Position numbers and translations under genes: made by a program. A stretch of 22,953 nucleotides of DNA from JBKEDS01 sp047975545 (lineage in GTDB: Bacteria; Bacteroidota; Bacteroidia; Flavobacteriales; Flavobacteriaceae). Below the pieces are notes generated by a model. That model searched no databases, was not told the DNA's origin, and worked only from the letters and a program-made list of their open reading frames with translations. Shown here in pieces: positions 14,908 through 20,149 of the stretch (the stretch's first letter is position 1; every line of letters starts with the position of its first letter). The stretch covers positions 1 to 22,953 of the forward strand of contig JBKEDS010000065.1 of NCBI GenBank assembly GCA_047975545.1. Reading direction: 5' to 3'.

Positions 14908-14970
14908 GTCACGCTGAGCATTTGACATCAAGAGGAGCAAATAAAAATTTGCGGTAAGTAGAAGCGTCTC
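14908..14970 (+). repeat. dispersed GTCACGCTGAGC/GAAGCGTCTC repeat split by 41 nt
   Basis: The two ends GTCACGCTGAGC (14908-14919) and GAAGCGTCTC (14961-14970) are the halves of a common Bacteroidota intergenic repeat that is normally almost contiguous. Between them lie 41 nt that include a perfect 6-bp hairpin GCAAAT-AAAA-ATTTGC (14937-14952). Confidence 0.55.
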
Positions 14971-15061
14971 TTTATTTTATGTCAAAAAATATCTATTTGA
15001 CTATATTTACGGCGCACAAACTAAACCACCATATTTGAAAGTTTGTTTATATTTTACCCCT

Positions 15062-15112
15062 AATTCACGAATGCTGTGCAGAGTATACTTTTGTTAAAAA
15101 TATTCGTGAATT
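15062..15112. repeat. perfect 11-bp inverted repeat, AATTCACGAAT
   Basis: AATTCACGAAT (15062-15072) and ATTCGTGAATT (15102-15112) are exact inverse complements around 29 nt. ATTCGTGAATT-like strings are frequent intergenic repeats in Bacteroidota from memory. It ends 59 bp before the next ATG. Confidence 0.65.
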
Positions 15113-15171
15113 TATGACCCAAAAAATTATAGAAACTGAAAGCGCGTAATTTTAACTAACGATTGAAATCA

Positions 15172-15567
15172 ATGAAAAAAGACATAGAAATTCCTAAAGT
15201 TGAAGGCGTTTACATTGCCGTTATTAACGAATACAACCCAACATATAAAACCTCCGATTGGAATGCCTATATTATTAATGATAAACCCGTAGATTTAGAA
15301 ATGGTACTTATTGTTAGCAGTGGGTATTCCGAAGATAAAACAACGGCAACTTTTAGAAAAAAAATAGACCTCCTGCCGCAAAAGAGTTATGCTAAAATAG
15401 AACTGATGCAGGAAGACCTGTTTGCCTTGACCAATAGCTTTAAGGTGTCGTTTTTTGAAGGTAACAAAATGTTCGATAAAAACTATGTGTTCAGGAAAAA
15501 CACCATTAACCCAAAAGCCTTTCAACCTATTCCGTTAATGCAAACTAAGGGTGTTTTGGTAAAGTAA
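15172..15567 (+). CDS. conserved small protein of unknown function (131 aa)
   Basis: A TTG three codons upstream is in frame, but the ATG at 15172 (MKKDIEIPKVEGVYIAVI) is the better start, giving 131 residues. There is no signal peptide or membrane segment, so it is probably cytosolic. The composition alternates hydrophobic and polar stretches (VDLEMVLIVSSGYSED, TFRKKIDLLPQKSYAKIELM, LFALTNSFKVSFFEGN), suggesting a beta-rich single domain. I recall close relatives throughout Flavobacteriaceae, sometimes carrying a misleading phenylalanyl-tRNA synthetase alpha label. The protein has none of that enzyme's motifs, so the label should not be transferred. It stands alone, converging on the mmcQ-like gene and preceded by the repeat-rich gap. 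The function is unknown. Confidence 0.8.
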   Translation: MKKDIEIPKVEGVYIAVINEYNPTYKTSDWNAYIINDKPVDLEMVLIVSSGYSEDKTTATFRKKIDLLPQKSYAKIELMQEDLFALTNSFKVSFFEGNKMFDKNYVFRKNTINPKAFQPIPLMQTKGVLVK

Positions 15568-15607
15568 TATCCTTTTTATTTGGGTGCGGACTGCGTTATG
15601 GCTTATT

Positions 15608-15710
15608 ATACCATTTCTACCTTAAAATACCATATAAAAACATGCTCTTTTCCGTTTATGTTTCAAAATAACTGTATTTTTTTTGAGTCATTTTAAGGCA
15701 GAAATGATAT
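15608..15710. repeat. long inverted repeat between converging genes, possible bidirectional terminator
   Basis: The arms at 15608-15628 and 15690-15710 are 21 nt long and pair at 19 positions (5' arm ATACCATTTCTACCTTAAAAT plus its counterpart), separated by 61 nt with a run of eight T. The 3' arm touches the stop codon of the mmcQ-like gene. The structure could end transcripts from both sides or be a small mobile repeat. Confidence 0.55.
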
Positions 15711-16069
15711 TACAACAAATCCCTTATCTTTTTAGGAAGGCCCTTTACAACCAATTCGTACGAATCGTCAATTAACTTTAATATGAATTTTGGCGGCAGT
15801 TCGTTTTTATAAACCAGTAGCGAATTCCAATGCTTTTTGCTCATGTGCCATGCCGGAACAATGCTTTCGTATGTTTCACGCAATTCCAAGGCGTAGTCGG
15901 GATTGCATTTGGTATATATATGCCCTTCGCCCGCTTCCCACTTGCTTATGGACATTAGAGCAAATATTTTTCCGGCCACTTTAAATACCAAAACATCGTT
16001 GTCGAACGGAAATGCTTCGGTTACGGCTTTCTTTTTTAAACAATATTCGTGAAGTTGGTCTATTTGCAT
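15710..16069 (-). CDS. YjbR/MmcQ family protein
   Basis: This 119-residue protein is the usual length for the YjbR/MmcQ family (CyaY-like fold). The family's features are visible: MQIDQLHEYCLKKKAVTEAF PFDNDV at the start (split here for length), VFKVAGKIFALMSI near residues 28-41, KCNPDYALELRETY near 53-66, the AWHMSKKHWNSLLV block near 72-85, and the closing LIDDSYELVVKGLPKK. The family is often called a DNA-binding protein, but its molecular role is poorly established. It is the last gene of a closely spaced minus-strand group (33 bp after the DUF4230 gene) and probably a passenger of that operon. Confidence 0.9.
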   Translation of the reverse strand: MQIDQLHEYCLKKKAVTEAFPFDNDVLVFKVAGKIFALMSISKWEAGEGHIYTKCNPDYALELRETYESIVPAWHMSKKHWNSLLVYKNELPPKFILKLIDDSYELVVKGLPKKIRDLL

Positions 16070-16101
16070 GGTTTGGCTGTTGGTTTTTGTAAGAAATCCG
16101 C

Positions 16102-16713
16102 TTATTTTTCCAAGACCTTTATTTCTTTAGCCTCGATTTCCAAATCGGAATAATCCAGTTTCCAGCCAATGGTTGCCACGATGCTTTCCATAATTAAAAC
16201 CGACTCCAGGGCTTCCCGTTTGGCAATTTCAAACAAGTTGCTTTCGGGCACCTTGTTTAAAATATGCTGTTTGGCTTCTTTGTTCAGTTCGGTTAAATCG
16301 GACGCCTCAAATTTATTGAACATCCCGTCCTGTTTGTCGTAATAATTCAAGTTGGTTTCGATGCTCAATACTTCGGGTTGCGGAAAATGCCTGAGGATAA
16401 TGGTTTTCCTTGCCGTATCCGACTCTATTTTAACCTTTGCCAAATCGAAGCCCACAAAGGCTTTGGCCTCGATTACCACTAAGGCTTTTTTCTTGCTGCT
16501 TACCAGTTTTAAAAAGCGTTCCTTTACGTCCTCGTAATGGTAAATTTCGGCAAAGGCGCCTTCGACCGTTACCAGTTTGCATACTTTTTTTATTTTTTCA
16601 AGCAGTAAAACCGATTGTGCGTTAACCTTCTTCTTTTTCGAAAAAAAACTTATGCCCCCCGATATTAAAAGGGTTAACAGTACGCTTGCAATAATAATTA
16701 TAATAATATCCAT
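16102..16713 (-). CDS. DUF4230 family membrane-anchored protein
   Basis: This 203-residue protein has one N-terminal membrane helix (about residues 2-24, rich in Ile and Leu) and then a Lys-rich stretch (SKKKK). The soluble part begins LLLEKIKKVCKLVTVEGAFA and continues with KALVVIEAKAFVGFDLAKVK and PQPEVLSIETNLNYYD, the pattern I associate with DUF4230. It has a helical C-terminal half (ASDLTELNKEAKQHILNKV, IAKREALESVLIM). By the positive-inside rule, the basic run after the helix is more consistent with a cytoplasmic soluble domain, but this is uncertain. The gene lies 4 bp downstream of the DUF4260 gene, so the two are probably co-translated. No function is established for the family. Confidence 0.78.
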   Translation of the reverse strand: MDIIIIIIASVLLTLLISGGISFFSKKKKVNAQSVLLLEKIKKVCKLVTVEGAFAEIYHYEDVKERFLKLVSSKKKALVVIEAKAFVGFDLAKVKIESDTARKTIILRHFPQPEVLSIETNLNYYDKQDGMFNKFEASDLTELNKEAKQHILNKVPESNLFEIAKREALESVLIMESIVATIGWKLDYSDLEIEAKEIKVLEK

Positions 16714-16717
16714 AAAT

Positions 16718-17071
16718 TTATTCGCTTCCTATCTTGCCAAGATGTGTGTGCCTAAAATTATCAAAATATTTTAAACCGTAGCCCAAAACACGATCCAAAC
16801 TTGCGTGCGAAAACAAAATTACGCCTATTAATTTTAAGGCTTCAACATTAAAATTCATGCCCAAAATGTATACTATTATGGCAATGGCCTTGTGGTGAAA
16901 TATATTATAGGTAACAGCACCTATTTTGGGATTTACCAAATAGCCCAACATACCAATATCGGGCGTAAAGAGTAGTACCCAAAACCACCACCAAGCATAA
17001 TGTAACTGGTTAAACATGAAGAATCCTAATGCAAACATGGCAAATTCCTCTATTTTTAAACTTGTCTTCAT
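16718..17071 (-). CDS. DUF4260 family small membrane protein
   Basis: This 117-residue protein is hydrophobic, with about four membrane segments. It shows the DUF4260 pattern: WWWFWVLLFTPDIGMLGYLV near residues 27-46, NPKIGAVTYNIFHHKAIAII near 47-66, and the closing FSHASLDRVLGYGLKYFDNF near 87-106. The conserved Asp, Asn and His residues inside or next to membrane segments (PDIGM, YNIFHHKA, HASLDR) suggest a polar site in the membrane, but no activity is known. It sits between hemW (71 bp gap) and the DUF4230 gene (4 bp gap). Confidence 0.82.
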   Translation of the reverse strand: MKTSLKIEEFAMFALGFFMFNQLHYAWWWFWVLLFTPDIGMLGYLVNPKIGAVTYNIFHHKAIAIIVYILGMNFNVEALKLIGVILFSHASLDRVLGYGLKYFDNFRHTHLGKIGSE

Positions 17072-17142
17072 CTGTTAATATTATTGGTTGTTTAAAGGGT
17101 CATGCTTTAATTCTTCTAAGCACGGGCTGGGTGTTTCATGTG

Positions 17143-18309
17143 CTATACCTTAAACAAATCGGCCGCAATACCATCGCTTAAAAATTTTCCTTTTTTGGAA
17201 ATAAATAGCGTATCGGCCTCAATATACAACAATTCGGCTTTAATATGTTTTTCGGCTTGTTCTAACAGATATATTTTAAAATCGGCTCCAAAAGCGGTTT
17301 CTACTTTAGCCAACGATACGCCCCAAATGGTGCGCAAGCCCGTCATGATATACTCGTTGTATTTATCGGCAACGGTTAAGGTTTCCGTTTCAATGGGCAA
17401 TTCGGTATTTTGAATGGCTTTTATGTATTTTGAGTTGTTGCTAATGTTCCAACTGCGCTGCCTGCCGTTAAACGAATGTGCCGAAGGCCCAATGCCCAAA
17501 TACGGTTTGCCCTGCCAATAGCTGGTGTTGTGTTTCGAGAAATATTCGGGCTTTCCAAAATTTGAAAGCTCGTAATGTACAAAGCCCGAAATTTTTAATT
17601 TTTCAATTAGCAAATAAAATTGTTCGTGTGCTTGTTGTTCGTTTACATTGTTTATTTCGCCTTTTTTTATAAGATGTTCCAAAGCGGTCTTGGGTTCTAC
17701 CGTAAGGGCGTAGCTGGAAATATGGGGTATGTTAAATGCCAAAGCGGTTTCTATATTTTGCAACCATCTGGCGTTGGACAGTCCCGGGATGCCGTAAATT
17801 AAATCGATGGTTATGTTTTTAAAATACCGCGTTGCCTCTTGCAAACATTGCTTGGCTTCTTCGGCATTGTGGGCCCGGTTCATACGTTTTAAATCGGTTT
17901 CAAAAAACGATTGGATGCCTATTGAAAGCCTGTTAATTGGTGTTTTTGAAAGTTCCAAAATGCGGTTTTGGGTTAAATCGTCGGGATTGGCCTCGAGCGT
18001 AATTTCGGGGTTTTCGGCAACATTGAAATTGGTATAAACTTCGGCAATTAAAAATTCTATTTCGGCATTTGATAAAAGCGATGGCGTTCCGCCACCAAAA
18101 TAAATGGTTTCTATGGTTTGGCCGTTTAGTTCGCACTTTCGCAGGGTTATTTCCTTGGCCAATGCCAAAACCAGTTCATCCTTCTTTTTTGTATTTGTTG
18201 AAAAATGAAAATCGCAATAATAACAGGCTTGTTTACAAAAGGGAATGTGAAGGTATATAGAAGCCCCTCCTATCTTTCCCGAAGGGGGGGAGGGACATTC
18301 TTGTGGCAT
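17143..18309 (-). CDS. hemW: HemW, radical-SAM heme chaperone (oxygen-independent coproporphyrinogen oxidase-like)
   Basis: This is a radical-SAM protein of the HemN/HemW family. The cluster motif C25-x3-C29-x2-C32 occurs in YLHIPFCKQACYYCDFHFST, followed by IETIYFGGGTPSLL, ITLEANPDDL, RLSIGIQSF and YGIPGL. The C-terminal HemW domain contains SYALTVEP, HYELSNF and LGIGPSAHSF. The Cys after the three-Cys motif that distinguishes true HemN is absent, which favours HemW, a heme-trafficking protein. I chose the ATG at 18309 (388 residues). An in-frame TTG at 18330 would add seven residues and sit 2 bp after the ruvC stop. Residues 4-17 (ECPSPPSGKIGGAS) are unlike other HemW N-termini and come from a C-rich repeat at 18261-18300. 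Relatives normally start almost directly at the IYIHIPFC segment. Confidence 0.93.
   Translation of the reverse strand: MPQECPSPPSGKIGGASIYLHIPFCKQACYYCDFHFSTNTKKKDELVLALAKEITLRKCELNGQTIETIYFGGGTPSLLSNAEIEFLIAEVYTNFNVAENPEITLEANPDDLTQNRILELSKTPINRLSIGIQSFFETDLKRMNRAHNAEEAKQCLQEATRYFKNITIDLIYGIPGLSNARWLQNIETALAFNIPHISSYALTVEPKTALEHLIKKGEINNVNEQQAHEQFYLLIEKLKISGFVHYELSNFGKPEYFSKHNTSYWQGKPYLGIGPSAHSFNGRQRSWNISNNSKYIKAIQNTELPIETETLTVADKYNEYIMTGLRTIWGVSLAKVETAFGADFKIYLLEQAEKHIKAELLYIEADTLFISKKGKFLSDGIAADLFKV
18261..18300 (-). repeat. CCCTCC/GGAGGG hairpin repeat at the 5' end of hemW
   Basis: On the minus strand CCCTCCCCCCCTTCGGGA is followed by AAGATAGGAGGGGCTT, so CCCTCC pairs with GGAGGG around a C-rich centre. 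The string resembles a C/G-rich intergenic repeat common in Flavobacteriia. Here it lies inside the hemW reading frame and encodes residues 4-17. Confidence 0.6.
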
Positions 18310-18332
18310 ATTGTTGCTTTCGGGGCTCAAAA

Positions 18333-18926
18333 TTAACTTTTGTTTTTCCGTAAGTTAATAACCGTTGCGCCCCCTTTGGCGGTTGGGGCGCTATTTTGCT
18401 TTACAAAAGCCGACCATCCGGAGTAACTTTTTCCTATTTCCACACGGCCATCGTTATAAAAGTGGCATACGGCAGCGGCCAAGCCATCGGTAGCATCGAG
18501 GTTGTTGGGCAATGTTTTAAGCCCGAGCAAACTTTGCAGCATTTTGGCAACTTGCTCCTTACTGGCGTTACCGTTGCCCGTTATGGCCATTTTTATTTTT
18601 TTGGGGGAGTATTCGGTTATGGGAACTTCTCGGCTTAGCCCTGCCGCCATGGCCACGCCCTGCGCCCTGCCCAGTTTTAGCATGCTTTGTACGTTTTTGC
18701 CAAAAAAAGGTGCTTCAATGGCTATTTCGTCAGGGTGGTGGGTGTCGATTAGCTCGATGGTACGCTCGAAAATAAGTTTGAGTTTTAGGTAATGGTCGTC
18801 GTATTTTTTTAAATCGAGTTCGTTTAATTGCAAAAACGACATGGTTTTGCCCACTACTTTTATAAGCCCAAAGCCCATAACGGTTGTGCCGGGGTCTATG
18901 CCCAATATTATTTTTTCTGTTGCCAT
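18333..18926 (-). CDS. ruvC: Holliday junction resolvase RuvC
   Basis: This is the endonuclease that resolves Holliday junctions with RuvAB. At 197 residues it is slightly longer than the family norm, the excess being a tail of about 25 residues rich in Lys and Asn. The four catalytic acids are in place: Asp11 (GIDPGTTVMGFG), Glu71 (IEAPFFGKN), and Asp144 and Asp147 (NLDATDGLAAAVCHF). The GRAQGVAMAAG and YSPKKIKMAITGNGNASKEQ regions that contact the junction are also intact. The gene heads a minus-strand group leading into hemW, with a stop 23 bp before the chosen hemW ATG. An alternative reading, a diverged YqgF-type nuclease, is ruled out by the RuvC-specific motifs. Confidence 0.97.
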   Translation of the reverse strand: MATEKIILGIDPGTTVMGFGLIKVVGKTMSFLQLNELDLKKYDDHYLKLKLIFERTIELIDTHHPDEIAIEAPFFGKNVQSMLKLGRAQGVAMAAGLSREVPITEYSPKKIKMAITGNGNASKEQVAKMLQSLLGLKTLPNNLDATDGLAAAVCHFYNDGRVEIGKSYSGWSAFVKQNSAPTAKGGATVINLRKNKS

Positions 18927-19035
18927 GGTTGTGCAAAGCTAACCATTTCTTTTTTTGAAAGGTTCTTTTTAATAATTTGAATTTATCTTTGGACGATTAC
19001 TATACAGAAACACATAAAATTAATGCTTTTGGGGC

Positions 19036-19079
19036 AAAAAACGAGGCTGTATGAAAAGCACTTTTCATACAGCCTCGTT
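19036..19079 (-). terminator. strong intrinsic terminator of the OmpA-family gene
   Basis: A perfect 19-bp stem (AACGAGGCTGTATGAAAAG at 19040-19058, complement at 19061-19079) has a nominal 2-nt loop. Read on the minus strand it is followed by a T-run (19036-19040). It lies 53 bp beyond the stop of the OmpA-family gene and separates it from ruvC. Its base GAGGCTGT/ACAGCCTC is shared with the receptor terminator at 6314-6447. Confidence 0.9.
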
Positions 19080-19131
19080 ATCTTCTTCGCAATAATTCCC
19101 CCAGTGGGTTCTTCGGTATTACACCTTCTTT

Positions 19132-19974
19132 TTAATAGATGCTATCCTGCCCCATAAGCGCAAAAAACTTATCAATATTAGGAAGGATAACAATACGGGT
19201 TCTTCGGTTTTTTGCCATGTTTTCCTTGGTATCATTTTCGGCAATGGGCTGGTAGCTGCTTCGTCCGGAGGCTATCATTTGCTCTGGTGCCACATTAAAT
19301 TTATCCTGCAGTTTACGCACTACCGAAGTTGCCCTTAAAACGCTTAAATCCCAATTATCGGCAATGTTACCCGTATTTATGGTCCTGGAATCGGTATGGC
19401 CCTCGACCATAACATCTAAACTTGGTTCGGAATTAATAACATTGGCCAATTTTTGCAATATGGTATCGGCCTTGGGGTTTAGTCGGTAACTGGCGGTATT
19501 AAACAGCATGTTGTCCGCAATGGAAATCATAACAACGGTTTCGTTTATTTCTACGGCAATATCGTCGTTTTCATCTATACTGCTGCTGTTAATTGTTTTT
19601 TCCAAGTTGTAGGCAACAGCCAAGTTCATAGAATCCTTAAGTGTTTTGGCTCCACTTAATTTTATGGGGTCTACATGGGTAAGGGTTTCGCGCATTTTAA
19701 ATTTTGCCTGGTTGGAAATTAGGGCATTTCCCCCGGCAACTAATTCTAATTTAGAGTCGCTTTCTGCTTGTAACGACGTTATTTTGCTGTTGTACTCGTC
19801 TACACGTTCTTGAATACGCGCGAATTTAGCTTCTAAATCTTCTTTTTCAACTTTGGTTTTGGTAAGCTCGCTTTTTATCTCACCATTTTCTTGTTGTAGG
19901 GCTATGTATTTTTTCTTGGACACACAAGACATAAAAAAGATAGCGGTTAACATTAAAACTGAAATTTTTTTCAT
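19132..19974 (-). CDS. OmpA-family peptidoglycan-binding lipoprotein
   Basis: This 280-residue protein has a lipoprotein signal (residues 1-17, FFMSC, Cys17 lipidated). A coiled-coil segment follows (about 22-76, heptads of Leu, Ile and Glu/Lys), then a linker and a C-terminal OmpA domain (about 150-265). The domain shows LFNTASYRLNPKADTILQKL, VEGHTDSRTI with Asp195 at the meso-DAP site, WDLSVLRATSVVRKL and ASGRSSYQPIAEN, and ends NRRTRIVILP with the conserved Arg pair. Such proteins anchor the outer membrane to peptidoglycan by binding diaminopimelate. The coiled coil may dimerise it. It has no beta-barrel. It follows a Pit transporter gene, with a terminator between, and ends at a very strong terminator. 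Confidence 0.92.
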   Translation of the reverse strand: MKKISVLMLTAIFFMSCVSKKKYIALQQENGEIKSELTKTKVEKEDLEAKFARIQERVDEYNSKITSLQAESDSKLELVAGGNALISNQAKFKMRETLTHVDPIKLSGAKTLKDSMNLAVAYNLEKTINSSSIDENDDIAVEINETVVMISIADNMLFNTASYRLNPKADTILQKLANVINSEPSLDVMVEGHTDSRTINTGNIADNWDLSVLRATSVVRKLQDKFNVAPEQMIASGRSSYQPIAENDTKENMAKNRRTRIVILPNIDKFFALMGQDSIY

Positions 19975-19979
19975 AATCG

Positions 19980-20003
19980 AATAGGTTTTTGTTATGACCT
20001 ATT
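19980..20003 (-). repeat. short hairpin just upstream of the OmpA-family start codon
   Basis: AATAGGT (19980-19986) and ACCTATT (19997-20003) are exact inverse complements around 10 nt, 5 bp upstream of the ATG at 19974. This places a hairpin in the mRNA leader over the ribosome landing area. Confidence 0.5.
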
Positions 20004-20098
20004 TACGTATGAAATTTTATTACAGATGTTTAATAGTTGTTTTATCGGATAAAATTGTTTTTTGACGATGTGTAAAACAGCGTCATTAATGGTGGAAA

Positions 20099-20129
20099 AT
20101 AAAAAAGGCATCCCAAAAACGAAATGCCT
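20099..20129 (-). terminator. intrinsic terminator of the Pit transporter gene
   Basis: On the minus strand AGGCAT (20129-20124) pairs with ATGCCT (20111-20106) over a 12-nt loop, followed by a run of T (A's at 20099-20106 on the plus strand). It lies 20 bp after the stop of the transporter. Confidence 0.75.
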
Positions 20130-20149
20130 CTTTGCTTTTTTAAAGTTTT

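Larger units (their letters stand above)
14841..15171. other. 331-bp intergenic region with repeats and no gene
   Basis: No credible coding sequence is present. It contains a split GTCACGCTGAGC...GAAGCGTCTC repeat (14908-14970) and an 11-bp perfect inverted repeat (15062-15112). The promoter of the small gene at 15172 must lie here, but I cannot place it with confidence. Confidence 0.7.
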
